Notes under the pieces: generated by a model
Told to the model about the DNA's origin: nothing
Database searches by the model: none
The model's input: the letters and a program-made list of their open reading frames with translations, nothing else
NCBI GenBank assembly: GCA_008636105.1
Contig: VSDH01000009.1
Coordinates: forward strand, 1 to 64,000
Length of the DNA stretch: 64,000 nt
Source of the DNA: Candidatus Scalindua sediminis
Lineage (GTDB): Bacteria > Planctomycetota > Brocadiia > Brocadiales > Scalinduaceae
Direction of reading: 5' to 3'
Shown: positions 1-7,730 of the stretch, piece after piece
Numbering within the stretch: the first letter of the stretch is position 1
Layout: the number at the start of each line of letters is the position of its first letter
Translations under genes and position numbers: made by a program

Positions 1-87
1 TTAATTTGGGGCCTTGTGTCCTTATTGGCATTTTCATATAAGGCATTTACAGATGAAACATTTAATTATTCAGCAGAGATTAAATGA
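1..87 (+). CDS. C-terminal end of an unidentified protein cut by the window edge
   Basis: Frame 1 is open from the first base to a TGA at 85-87 and gives 28 residues. They begin with a hydrophobic stretch (LIWGLVSLLAF) and end in a polar tail (ETFNYSAEIK). This would suit the last membrane helix and cytoplasmic tail of a membrane protein that starts outside the window. Twenty-eight codons could be open by chance, and no family can be named. Confidence 0.3.
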   Translation, partial: LIWGLVSLLAFSYKAFTDETFNYSAEIK

Positions 88-97
88 GTCCGCTGAA

Positions 98-241
98 TTA
101 TTTCAAATTCATTTCTTTTTTAATAGGCTTATAAGCCACCGCGAGTCTATAAGATCTAAAATATGCGCTGTCCCTAATTAAATCCAATATCTTTTTATTT
201 TGAGGTATTATATTACCTAAGTTATATTGTGAAAGGAGTTT
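98..241 (-). pseudogene. Possible gene relic, protein-like stretch without a start
   Basis: A 47-codon open stretch runs between stops, with no ATG or GTG near its beginning. Its composition looks protein-like (for example ILDLIRDSAYFRSYRL and a lysine-rich end). It lies just downstream of, and in a different frame from, the small membrane protein at 262-573. It may be the decayed tail of another gene. A translated search of these bases would decide; chance is possible. Confidence 0.2.
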
Positions 242-261
242 TCACACAGTCTGGTGATTGG

Positions 262-573
262 TTAGACGCAAAAGACATCCAAAGTTATTAGCAGCACACT
301 TAGGAATACTAGTGACACCGAAAGATTTACTAACAAAATTCTCAAGGAGACGAAAGAGTCTGAATAAATTTTCTTGAACCAAATTATAAACAGACTTACG
401 AAGAGAGATCCGAGAAGAAGTCCCATCGATGGTGTATATGCCCATGCTAGCTTAGCATCAAAATCTGGCAGGGAAACTAGAACCATCAATATAGCAGTAA
501 CTTGGAGTAAAGCGCCCGTCTTTGTGTCGAGCGTGTCCAAATTCCTATATTTAATCTCTTGGTTAGTTGCCAT
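262..573 (-). CDS. Small three-helix membrane protein, PycTM/SLATT-like
   Basis: The frame extends up to 603, but the ATG at 573 has a GGAGG seven bases upstream and is the likely start, giving 103 residues. After a short polar head comes LDTLDTKTGALL, running into a hydrophobic helix. Two more helices follow, near residues 40-60 and 75-100. An aspartate/lysine motif entering the first helix is typical of the small membrane effectors of nucleotide-signalling defence systems (PycTM, SLATT). That likeness is my reading of the pattern, not a proven match. No cyclase gene is next to it; it lies 253 bases beyond the end of the seven-gene operon, on the same strand. Confidence 0.6.
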   Translation of the reverse strand: MATNQEIKYRNLDTLDTKTGALLQVTAILMVLVSLPDFDAKLAWAYTPSMGLLLGSLFVSLFIIWFKKIYSDSFVSLRILLVNLSVSLVFLSVLLITLDVFCV

Positions 574-826
574 TGGATTTACCTCCATAAATTCCACTAA
601 CATTTACTTTCATATTTCAAGGTTGAATAGACAGAAATACGTAAAAATCCCTTCTTCTGAAAGTAATAATAAATTTTCTCTGTCCTTCATGACAAGATTT
701 GGTTTTTAATGAATACAGTGAACAGCCCTCTAAGGACGAATAGCAGAAGCAAAATTAGCTTAACTTCAGATTATCAAATTGTTAGCTTGGTCCAATCCCA
801 ATGACCAAAGCAATTAATACATTAAT

Positions 827-1369
827 TCAATCGATGGTATTTAGAAAAGTTATGATATCTTGAACATTTTCATCAGCGGTTTTGGACCCATCAACTGTTA
901 TATCTGCCATAGCTGGCAACTCAGACTTCACATCTTTCTCAGTAGAATGTCTTTCAATAGATTCCATCTGTTGACTCGAAATTCCTTTTTCTTTTAAACG
1001 TTTATCTTGCACAACTTGACTGGAAGTAATGTAGATTAAGAACACTCGAGAAGGAGCTGTTAATTCTTTAAGTTTAACTAAAGCTTCTTTATGACGGATT
1101 CCATCGACAACTAAAGTTTGGCCCGGTTCCCAGTTGATTTGCTCTAAGACAGAACTACAAAATTTTCTACAACCTTCCTTTATCAAAGACTCCCCAACAT
1201 TTTGTAAAACATCTATAGACGATATATCTAAGCCTCTTGCTAAAGTTACTTTCCTAACATAGTCTCCAAAGCTAACACGAGGACATCCTAAATGTTTTGC
1301 AAGATTTACGGATATCGTGGTTTTTCCGCTAGCAATTGCTCCTGAAAAACATAACACAATTCCCTGCAT
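827..1369 (-). CDS. P-loop nucleotide kinase-like protein
   Basis: This 180-residue protein has a Walker A motif (GAIASGKT, residues 10-17). A lid/acceptor-like segment, VVDGIRHKEA, lies at 87-96, as in dephospho-CoA, adenylate and cytidylate kinases. A hydrophobic strand, VFLIYITSS, follows near 109. The length matches small nucleoside/nucleotide kinases, so it probably phosphorylates a small molecule or nucleotide in the cytoplasm. The substrate cannot be read from the sequence. It is the last gene of the minus-strand operon that starts at 6617, and its ATG directly abuts the stop of the ASCH gene, so the two are probably translationally coupled. Confidence 0.8.
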   Translation of the reverse strand: MQGIVLCFSGAIASGKTTISVNLAKHLGCPRVSFGDYVRKVTLARGLDISSIDVLQNVGESLIKEGCRKFCSSVLEQINWEPGQTLVVDGIRHKEALVKLKELTAPSRVFLIYITSSQVVQDKRLKEKGISSQQMESIERHSTEKDVKSELPAMADITVDGSKTADENVQDIITFLNTID

Positions 1370-1888
1370 CTATAATAAGCCTCCCTGTATCTTTCCTTTT
1401 TGTAAGATAACCCAGCCCCTTCTATCTTTCTTATTACACATCAATGGCGATATGGATTTTACTTTATCGATTTTTATAAGAGTAGCGAAAGCAGCATTCT
1501 TACGGCTATTCCAGAATTCTGGTTCATGAGCACATAATGCCTTTTTATATTCCTTTTTCAAAGAATGCCAAGAATGTCTGTTTAATTTATAAAACCAGGC
1601 TTCACTAACATAACAAATGCCTAGAACTGGCCCTCCTGATTTCTTCATCACTATAATATCGCCCTTATCAATAGCATTATAAGGGACAGAGCGTTTAACA
1701 GAGAACCTAGACTCTATTGTTTTCATCCCTTCTAAAATATATTGCAAATATGGTTCAACGAAAATTGCTAAGTGTAAGCTGGCATTATGATTTTTAGAAT
1801 TAAGCTGCTCTCTGAGATAGTTTTCCCAAAATTTATCACCGCTCATTAATGGCAATAACGTTTTGAAATTTATTATTTTGCAGTTCAT
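1370..1888 (-). CDS. ASCH (PUA-like) domain protein
   Basis: The 172-residue protein carries the ASCH signature GMKTIESRFS at residues 54-63 (pattern GxKxxExR). A barrel-like stretch, GDIIVMKKSGGPVLGICYV, follows near 76. ASCH domains belong to the PUA-like fold and are expected to bind RNA or modified nucleotides; some ASCH proteins are nucleases or act on modified cytidines. The C-terminal 60 residues are rich in lysine, tryptophan and tyrosine and have no recognised motif. It sits five bases after the DPPW-protein gene and directly before the kinase gene, so it shares their transcript. Its role as nucleic-acid reader is inference. Confidence 0.75.
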   Translation of the reverse strand: MNCKIINFKTLLPLMSGDKFWENYLREQLNSKNHNASLHLAIFVEPYLQYILEGMKTIESRFSVKRSVPYNAIDKGDIIVMKKSGGPVLGICYVSEAWFYKLNRHSWHSLKKEYKKALCAHEPEFWNSRKNAAFATLIKIDKVKSISPLMCNKKDRRGWVILQKGKIQGGLL

Positions 1889-1893
1889 AAGAA

Positions 1894-3150
1894 TTATTCT
1901 TCGTGAATCAATAATTCATTGTTTTCTAGTTTCACTAAAGATTCAATTTGCTGAATTGTTTGGTTAATTTTATTAATCTCTTCAACCTTCAAACAACGAT
2001 TCATAAATTTTTCAATATTATTTTGTGGTGATTGATTTGCTACGAGAGCATTCAAAATAATTAATAATGTTTTTTTTCCTTGGCATTTATAAATTCTATT
2101 TCCTGAAGTCCAAACATCGGCAAAGTTCCTTCTCGGATCGTTTCTACTTACTGATGGAAGAATATCTCCAGTAATTATAGATATTATAGAAGGGTCCTCA
2201 AAGTTATTGTTTGAATCATCTGCAACGCGAAGTCGAACATTATCGATAAGAACTTCTTTCCACTTTTTAGTCTGAGGTATTTGAGGTCTCTCAGCAATAT
2301 TATGTTTAGTTCGTTTAAATATTGCAAAGTTGCTTTTTCTCCACTCTTTTGGAAAATTTAAAATGCCTTCCGCTTTCAAGGCATTTTGTTCAAAGAAAGG
2401 AGTAGAATAATACAAAGCACAAGGTTCAAGTTTATATAACGAAAGACCCAGATCTTCAGACCATTCTAATATGCTATCCCACTCCTGCTTTACGCTTGGT
2501 CGTGTTCCTAAAGCAGGAAGGCTTATCATAACATAACCTCCAAATTTGCAGCTCTGCATAGCCATCCATAGAAAAGGATAGATGAAGTCTTTATACCAAG
2601 GTGGATCTAATATAACAACAGATGCAGTTATCTCAGGATGGGAATCAGTAATAAAATTACAGCATATTATTTTATACTTAGGTGCAAATTTTTTAAGCTT
2701 ATCAACTACGGCAGTAGAGTCACCTATAAAGATCACTTTTCTTTGATAGCCATGGTTAGCAATATTTTTTAGAAGAGAAGGAGTACCTAGTAATAAAATA
2801 TTATCTTTCGGACTTGTTAATTTTAAACAAATAGATAACAAATATTTTGAAGCTGAATCGGCGAAGCGCCATTCAAAATCTAGAGGATGTGGCAGAGGTA
2901 ACGATATTTTATTTTTATTACGTCCTTGAAATTGAGATTTGGGTTCTTTCACCTGATACATAATATCAGATTGAATATCGCTTGAGATTTCCTTATTCTG
3001 CACTAAACGTTTAAGGGAAGATAGTACCATAGAAGGATATACGCCTGGTAGAGTCAATATTAAATCATTAAAATCAATTATTCCTTTTTTTATAGCATCC
3101 AGCACCCATCCATCTACTGTATTTTGGAAATCATTAATCATAGAATGCAT
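1894..3150 (-). CDS. Winged-helix plus DPPW-motif methyltransferase-like protein
   Basis: This 418-residue protein begins with a helix-rich region (about 5-60) that resembles a winged helix (VLDAIKKGIIDFNDL ... SMVLSSLKRL). A Rossmann-like core follows: strand NILLLGTPSLL at 117-127, KVIFIGDS at 138-145, and LDPPWY at 181-186. D/N-P-P-W/Y/F is the catalytic loop of N6-adenine and N4-cytosine methylases, and occurs in the aminopropyltransferase BpsA. The first strand lacks a classical GxGxG loop, which is nearer BpsA than ordinary DNA methylases. The substrate could be a nucleic acid, a nucleotide or an amine. It starts one base after the radical SAM gene stops, implying coupled translation. 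Confidence 0.7.
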   Translation of the reverse strand: MHSMINDFQNTVDGWVLDAIKKGIIDFNDLILTLPGVYPSMVLSSLKRLVQNKEISSDIQSDIMYQVKEPKSQFQGRNKNKISLPLPHPLDFEWRFADSASKYLLSICLKLTSPKDNILLLGTPSLLKNIANHGYQRKVIFIGDSTAVVDKLKKFAPKYKIICCNFITDSHPEITASVVILDPPWYKDFIYPFLWMAMQSCKFGGYVMISLPALGTRPSVKQEWDSILEWSEDLGLSLYKLEPCALYYSTPFFEQNALKAEGILNFPKEWRKSNFAIFKRTKHNIAERPQIPQTKKWKEVLIDNVRLRVADDSNNNFEDPSIISIITGDILPSVSRNDPRRNFADVWTSGNRIYKCQGKKTLLIILNALVANQSPQNNIEKFMNRCLKVEEINKINQTIQQIESLVKLENNELLIHEE

Positions 3151-3151
3151 C

Positions 3152-4138
3152 TTACTTGCCTAATACTATTTCCGTAATATCTTTAGAACGTTCCTTGCTA
3201 GAAAAGCGTTCCTCTAATTCTTTGCTCCATATTTCAACTGCTATCCATTGATTCTTCAGAGCTTTTCTTCGTATTTCATTTAGCCGTCTAATTACAGGAG
3301 TGAATTCGATGATTTCCAATGGAATAGTCCTTAATGGCAAATTCTCATGTAATTCTTGAAGCTGATCTATAAATCTTTTCATATCGTCATAGATATTTCT
3401 CTTCGTAGGTGTTGTGAAGGTAGTATAAGCGTATAGATCAATACCAAGGGGTATTAAACGCTTCATGAAATAAAATTGCTCTTTAAAAAGAATAGGATCT
3501 GCTTTAGTGTTGAAGCTAAATGATTCCTTGCTGAATCCTTTAAAGCAACAAACATGTCCATAATTTTTGTAACTAGTTATTATTTCACGTTGATCTTCAG
3601 TGAGATATTTTAAAAAAAAGTCATTACTCAAGTTGTCATCGGACCATAGATAAACTTTATTTTCAAGTTTACGTGAAATCAGTTCCTGGATTGTCCAAAG
3701 AATCCATTCTGGTACTAAATTTGGTGAACCGCCCGATAAATCAATGACAGAAGGGGGATTAAGTTCTTTTAGATAAAGATCTATTAGTTCCTTCGAAGAT
3801 AACCAAGCAGCTGATTCAGTTTTTGCTGATAGCAAGACATAAGGTACAAAACAATACCAACACCTCCAGTCACATGCAGCTATTTGGAAGACTTGTGCTT
3901 GCATTATGTCTGTTTTAGGTAATTTTAAGGCTTTGCAAGCTGGGTCCATAGGCAAGGGGTCAGAGGGCCAATTACTACCTGACTTTTGTTTGAAATGCCT
4001 TATTCGACCGTAGCCTTTACAATTTGGGGGTACTTTGAGATCTTCTTCTTGGATGGATCCACTTATTTTTGCAATTAATAGACGCTTATGCTGTAAATCA
4101 ATTATTGATTGACGAAGTTTTTCTGAAAATGATGACAT
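3152..4138 (-). CDS. Radical SAM enzyme
   Basis: The 328-residue protein has the CxxxCxxC iron-sulfur motif as CDWRCWYC at residues 89-96. A GGE-like SAM-binding motif, DLSGGSPN, lies at 133-140. Radical SAM enzymes use a [4Fe-4S] cluster and S-adenosylmethionine to start radical chemistry such as methylation, insertion or cross-linking. About 80 residues precede the cluster motif, more than in minimal family members, and there is no second cysteine cluster at the C-terminus. It lies between the DUF4186 and DPPW genes with gaps of seven and one bases. The product is unknown; modification of a nucleotide or peptide is the natural guess. Confidence 0.85.
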   Translation of the reverse strand: MSSFSEKLRQSIIDLQHKRLLIAKISGSIQEEDLKVPPNCKGYGRIRHFKQKSGSNWPSDPLPMDPACKALKLPKTDIMQAQVFQIAACDWRCWYCFVPYVLLSAKTESAAWLSSKELIDLYLKELNPPSVIDLSGGSPNLVPEWILWTIQELISRKLENKVYLWSDDNLSNDFFLKYLTEDQREIITSYKNYGHVCCFKGFSKESFSFNTKADPILFKEQFYFMKRLIPLGIDLYAYTTFTTPTKRNIYDDMKRFIDQLQELHENLPLRTIPLEIIEFTPVIRRLNEIRRKALKNQWIAVEIWSKELEERFSSKERSKDITEIVLGK

Positions 4139-4145
4139 ATTGAAA

Positions 4146-4727
4146 TTAACTCTTTATTTTCGGGACATATACCCCTTCTTCCTTTAGATCAGGTAGTCGA
4201 TCACGTATATAGTCCAGTATTAAATCAGTAAAATATTGAATTTCATCTACGTTTAGTTCCCGTCCTTGTGGGATATCATGCCAATATTCAATACACTTAC
4301 GACAGCAACATGCAGTACCATGTTGAGCATAGTAAATAATATTTCCTTCACGGGGTGTTTGTGTTCCATCACGAGGTGGATTAGCTGGAGCTACAGAGCT
4401 TCTTATTCTTTTCTCCGCAGCAATTCTCATCAACTTTTTTCCTTTTCGTCGAGCATGATTCATAGCCCTAAGATCTATATCGATATGCCAGTTATGATGG
4501 CGAATGAGTTCATATTTTAGAGATTTAAATGTATACGCAATATCTTTAATATTGCGCTTATGCACACGATTCCAATCGACTAACTTAATTCCACACGAAC
4601 GACATGCACCTTTTTTATCCGCTGTCATTTTCTTTTTGTGGAATTTAAAACAATGTAAATTTGATGCACAATCTGTTGATGTGCAAGTGATTTCTAAAGG
4701 TTCTAATTTAGGTTTGCTTTTATCCAT
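4146..4727 (-). CDS. DUF4186 protein with N-terminal cysteine-rich extension
   Basis: The C-terminal half of this 193-residue protein carries the DUF4186 signature: NPPRDGTQTPREG near 117-129, then AQHGTACCCRKC (134-145), EYWHDIPQGREL (147-158) and a helix to about 178. The clustered cysteines and histidines suggest metal binding. Ordinary DUF4186 proteins are about 110 residues long. Here about 80 extra residues carry another cysteine set (C15, C20, C26, C42, C45) and probably form a second zinc site. The family has no known biochemical role. It sits between the XRE-ImmA regulator and the radical SAM gene in one operon, so a nucleic-acid-binding or substrate-presenting role is possible but unproven. 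Confidence 0.75.
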   Translation of the reverse strand: MDKSKPKLEPLEITCTSTDCASNLHCFKFHKKKMTADKKGACRSCGIKLVDWNRVHKRNIKDIAYTFKSLKYELIRHHNWHIDIDLRAMNHARRKGKKLMRIAAEKRIRSSVAPANPPRDGTQTPREGNIIYYAQHGTACCCRKCIEYWHDIPQGRELNVDEIQYFTDLILDYIRDRLPDLKEEGVYVPKIKS

Positions 4728-4738
4728 GTTAAGCCTCC

Positions 4739-6184
4739 TTATTTAGTCAACGCTAGTTGAATGAGCGTTTGGTCAACTTTATTTATACGCGAAAAATCTA
4801 TTCGTTGCAAAAATATATCTCTTGCGACTCCCCAAGAATTACCTCGAATTGACTGAAGGTTGTTTGCAGTCCCCCACCAATTTTCATCTTGAAGTGTTAA
4901 TCTAAATGCTAGATAGTTTGCAAGATAATCAACTAATACATTTTCTCTTGTTGCGACTTTTTGAACTGCACTTTTTAACCATTCAAGTTTATTGTCAGTT
5001 TCCTTCACACATAGTTGTGCCAATTCTTCTGCACGACCTCCAAGTAATACATCTCCAGCAAAAATACTTGCCTCTTTTTCATCTAATGAGTCATAACGCT
5101 CTGAAGATGTTTCCTCATATTCAATGACATCATATTTATCTTTTTCTGGTTCCTGTCCAGCATGATAAAGCTCATGCAGAAGATCAAAAGCCCATCGAGA
5201 CATAAACTGTGTCTTTTGTTTTAATACAATAATATTTTTCCTATTTACACGCCAACATGCTCCATGAAATACCCCTGGGTCGTTAAGAGGTAGAACAGGT
5301 ATACCAAGATCCCACACATAACGTAATATATTCTCAAATGTCAGATCGCCATAATTCGAAATTAGAGCTTCTCTAACTTCTAATGGATTTGTTGGTATAA
5401 CTCTCTTTGTTTCAATCCTAATTGATTCCAGTATAAGTAGTGCAAGATAATGCGCATAAACTGTATATGCATTAAAATATTTTTCATTTTTTCTTCGAGG
5501 AGCTTTGAATAGCGGTGCAAATCTATATTTGAGCTCAAGCGGTTCATCACCAAAAATAGAAACTGGTTTCAAATCAAATACTCGTCCTATATAAGCAGCA
5601 GCCTTCGATACAAGAGTACTCTCATTTTTTTTGAATTTATTCGTTTCTAAGAATGAAACAATATTCCTTGGTATGATTCTATTACGTATAAAATTATCAT
5701 TAATTCCTAATTCTCCTAGACGAGAAAAGAGATGTTCAAATGTTTTATTAACTTCTGGCAATAGTATATTTTTAAGAACTTTCAAATCTAACGCTTTTAT
5801 GACATCAGAAATACGTGAAAGATTAGCTGAAGCATAATCAGTTGCTTCATAACGCTGTATTTGCTGTTCCTTAAGACCTAAACGATCAGCAAGATCCTTA
5901 TGGCTTAAACCTAACGAAATTCTAGCTTGTATTAGCGCGCGAGGTAATTCATCAAAAGAATCAAGCTCAAGAAATTTACGTTTGCCTTTCTGAAGAGCTT
6001 CATATTCCGCGATTTCATTTTGCAGATCATGGAGTTGACTCATTAAAGCATCTTGTTGAGCTTTAATGAGTAATGGATGAATATCCTTAGCCCGCTTTTT
6101 CTCGTCAGAAAAACGAGACAGGGCCTCTCGGAATTTTTTGGCTTGGCTCTTAGCAATTTTATGCTGACGAGCGTTTTTAAGCAT
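4739..6184 (-). CDS. XRE-family repressor fused to ImmA/IrrE metallopeptidase
   Basis: This 481-residue protein starts with a coiled coil (about 10-70). An XRE/HigA-type helix-turn-helix follows near 80-134, including ARISLGLSHKDLADRLGL. A zinc peptidase domain of the ImmA/IrrE type carries LLHELYHAGQ, with HExxH at 337-341. Such fusions act as repressors that can cleave a partner or themselves under stress, and often serve as antitoxin or regulator of conflict operons. The start overlaps the preceding nucleotidyltransferase gene by eight bases. The perfect palindrome in the operon promoter at 6621-6648 is the obvious candidate operator for its helix-turn-helix; that pairing is inference. Confidence 0.9.
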   Translation of the reverse strand: MLKNARQHKIAKSQAKKFREALSRFSDEKKRAKDIHPLLIKAQQDALMSQLHDLQNEIAEYEALQKGKRKFLELDSFDELPRALIQARISLGLSHKDLADRLGLKEQQIQRYEATDYASANLSRISDVIKALDLKVLKNILLPEVNKTFEHLFSRLGELGINDNFIRNRIIPRNIVSFLETNKFKKNESTLVSKAAAYIGRVFDLKPVSIFGDEPLELKYRFAPLFKAPRRKNEKYFNAYTVYAHYLALLILESIRIETKRVIPTNPLEVREALISNYGDLTFENILRYVWDLGIPVLPLNDPGVFHGACWRVNRKNIIVLKQKTQFMSRWAFDLLHELYHAGQEPEKDKYDVIEYEETSSERYDSLDEKEASIFAGDVLLGGRAEELAQLCVKETDNKLEWLKSAVQKVATRENVLVDYLANYLAFRLTLQDENWWGTANNLQSIRGNSWGVARDIFLQRIDFSRINKVDQTLIQLALTK

Positions 6185-6617
6185 TTTTTATCCCCTTTAA
6201 ATTAAGTTTAATTAAACCCTTGCGTTTACCGGTTGATTTATCTGTCTGAAAGAAATCAAGAAATGTCCTTCCCGTGCTGAGTTCACTGAAATGTGCAGGG
6301 AATAAATCACCTAAATATTTTGTCTTCATTGCAGCACGGCTTTTAAATTGCAATAGGATAGGATCCAAAAGAGAAGGATCTACTCCTGTTACATCCCAAC
6401 AAGCATCATAGTCATTCGGAAACTCCTCTGCCGTAACAAAACTACCATTGACATACATTGTGTTGCATCCCGCCTTCTTTAAAGACTTTATGGCATCCTC
6501 TATACCTGAAATTAAACGCAACCTCTGAGGATTAGTACCAAAGTTCTTTACGAACCTTTGCCAGGACATCTCATGTATGCCTGGTTGTAAACACCCGTCT
6601 TTATCAAACCTTTTCAT
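6177..6617 (-). CDS. DUF6932-like nucleotidyltransferase-fold protein, first gene of the operon
   Basis: The frame is open to 6662, but the -35 and -10 boxes lie inside that extension, so the ATG at 6617 is the start, giving 146 residues. The motif VNGSFVTAEE (57-66) followed by NDYDACWD (68-75) is the GS...DxD arrangement of the polymerase-beta nucleotidyltransferase fold, as in DUF6932 proteins. The two aspartates would bind metal. Such proteins act as toxins, antitoxins or nucleotide-transferring regulators. The start lies only about six bases after the predicted transcription start and has no Shine-Dalgarno, so the message is probably nearly leaderless. Its 3' end overlaps the XRE-ImmA gene by eight bases. 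Confidence 0.75.
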   Translation of the reverse strand: MKRFDKDGCLQPGIHEMSWQRFVKNFGTNPQRLRLISGIEDAIKSLKKAGCNTMYVNGSFVTAEEFPNDYDACWDVTGVDPSLLDPILLQFKSRAAMKTKYLGDLFPAHFSELSTGRTFLDFFQTDKSTGKRKGLIKLNLKGIKNA

Positions 6618-6620
6618 AAT

Positions 6621-6648
6621 TTTAACACAATTATATCGTTGTGTTAAA
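6621..6648. promoter_or_regulatory. Perfect 10-bp inverted repeat, candidate operator
   Basis: TTTAACACAA and TTGTGTTAAA are exact inverse complements separated by eight bases. The symmetry centre sits in the -10 region of the operon promoter, so a bound dimer would block RNA polymerase. The XRE-domain protein encoded second in the operon is the likely binder, giving autoregulation. Binding is inferred. Confidence 0.7.
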
Positions 6649-6658
6649 GCTGTGTCAA
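6630..6658 (-). promoter_or_regulatory. Sigma-70 promoter of the seven-gene operon
   Basis: On the minus strand TTGACA (6658-6653) is followed after exactly 17 bases by TATAAT (6635-6630); both boxes match consensus perfectly. Transcription should begin near 6623, five to seven bases before the ATG at 6617. Such a strong promoter is normally kept off, which fits the overlapping palindrome. Confidence 0.85.
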
Positions 6659-6788
6659 GCAAAAAAAATCAAGTTATAATCCTTTGAATTTAAATGAATA
6701 TTCCAGCTAGTTCTTACAACAAATAAAGTTAATACATAATATTTAAGGAGGGCAATAGTGGCGAGTGCAGTCCAAGCATAAATAGGGA

Positions 6789-6863
6789 CAGAATTGAATT
6801 ACCCGGCCACTAAAGCGAGTGTAACGAGCTATTAGCGGTCGGGTTGAATGACTGGTTAGAGCG
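6789..6863 (-). repeat. attC-like integron recombination site, right end decayed
   Basis: On the minus strand the element begins with CTCTAACCAGTCATTCAACC, followed by a CGACCGC arm, a loop and the inverse arm GTGGCCGGGT. This is the imperfect hairpin expected of an integron attC site: RYYYAAC box, arms, GTTRRRY box. The far GTTRRRY box is not clear, so the site may be degraded. It encodes the last 17 or so residues of the HNH gene, including SNQSFNPTANSSLHSL, a type of tail often seen in cassette genes. Confidence 0.6.
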
Positions 6864-7634
6864 TTTATCAATATAAAGTGGCGATATTTCCTTGTTATCC
6901 GACAACCATTGTTTATAGCCATCAATAGAAGCTCCACCTATATTGATAGTGAATTCTTCGCCAAAGAAAGCAACACAAAAATAAAGCTCATTTTGTGGAG
7001 TAAAAAGAAAATCATATTCGTGAACTACCTGATAATTTTTAACATCGTCAGAATTATGCCGTTTGTTTCTATCGTATATTCTTCTCTCGTGGAATGACCA
7101 ACATTCTGGGCTATTGCCATACCTTGCCCATTGGCGGATTGGTTCTAATTGCTCATCATTAAGCATATCGTTTATTAAATGAGGTTTATCAACGAATCGT
7201 TGTGCAAATGCCTCAACCGCTATTTTTGCCAAAAACCTGCTCATTTCTCGCTTTTCAGGTCTAGTGCCTGATGTGGGAAATATAATTTGACAACCTTTCA
7301 TCTGTGCAACTTGATTCCAAACCTCTGTCGGTACACGTACAGTATTTGAGCCGTCTTTTTCTTTTATTAATTCGACCTCGATGTTTGGTGAAATAAAAGC
7401 TTTTTGTGGCGGAATTTTCTTTTTTTTGCTAGGTATCCCCTGTGTAAACCTCAATGATTGAAAATAACCAGATTCTAGAACTCTTCTTTCCACCTTTCTA
7501 GCAAAGTAATTGTTGCAAGAGTCACAAACTATCCCTGGTGGCAGTGAATGACTTTTATTGCCAAGAGACTCTGGAATAATATGCTCAATACTCTTTGACT
7601 CACTTGATGGGTTTTTGCAGAAAATACATTTCAT
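6810..7634 (-). CDS. HNH-type endonuclease-like protein in an integron cassette
   Basis: This 274-residue protein starts with a CIFC zinc knuckle (3-6), then EHIIPESLGN (17-26) and CDSCNNYF (37-44). This is the HNH_5-type arrangement, with the second CxxC beside the last catalytic residue. HNH domains cut or nick DNA and occur in restriction, homing and toxin proteins. The following 220 residues are not recognised. The C-terminus is encoded by an attC-like hairpin, and a second such element lies upstream of the start, so the gene appears to be a captured mobile cassette. It may be defensive or selfish; which cannot be told from sequence. Confidence 0.75.
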   Translation of the reverse strand: MKCIFCKNPSSESKSIEHIIPESLGNKSHSLPPGIVCDSCNNYFARKVERRVLESGYFQSLRFTQGIPSKKKKIPPQKAFISPNIEVELIKEKDGSNTVRVPTEVWNQVAQMKGCQIIFPTSGTRPEKREMSRFLAKIAVEAFAQRFVDKPHLINDMLNDEQLEPIRQWARYGNSPECWSFHERRIYDRNKRHNSDDVKNYQVVHEYDFLFTPQNELYFCVAFFGEEFTINIGGASIDGYKQWLSDNKEISPLYIDKRSNQSFNPTANSSLHSL

Positions 7635-7644
7635 TCTTGTTCGT

Positions 7645-7730
7645 GCGCTTTAACGCCACCCATAAGGGGCCGGAACGTAGCAGAGGTCCCAGCGACCGCA
7701 GGGAGCGAACTTGATGGAATTGTTATGTTT
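7645..7730 (-). repeat. attC-like site between two cassette genes
   Basis: On the minus strand the segment runs from CATAACAATTCC through GTTCGCTCCCTGCGGTCGC and GGGACC to GGCGTTAAAG. An RYYYAAC-like left box, a GTTRRRY-like right box, short complementary arms and a length near 80 bases fit an attC site. It lies between the stop of the repeat-protein gene and the start of the HNH gene, as expected for tandem cassettes. Confidence 0.6.

Noticed and set aside
374-709. 111-codon plus-strand open frame
   Set aside because: It is opposite the membrane-protein gene at 262-573, with no ribosome site.
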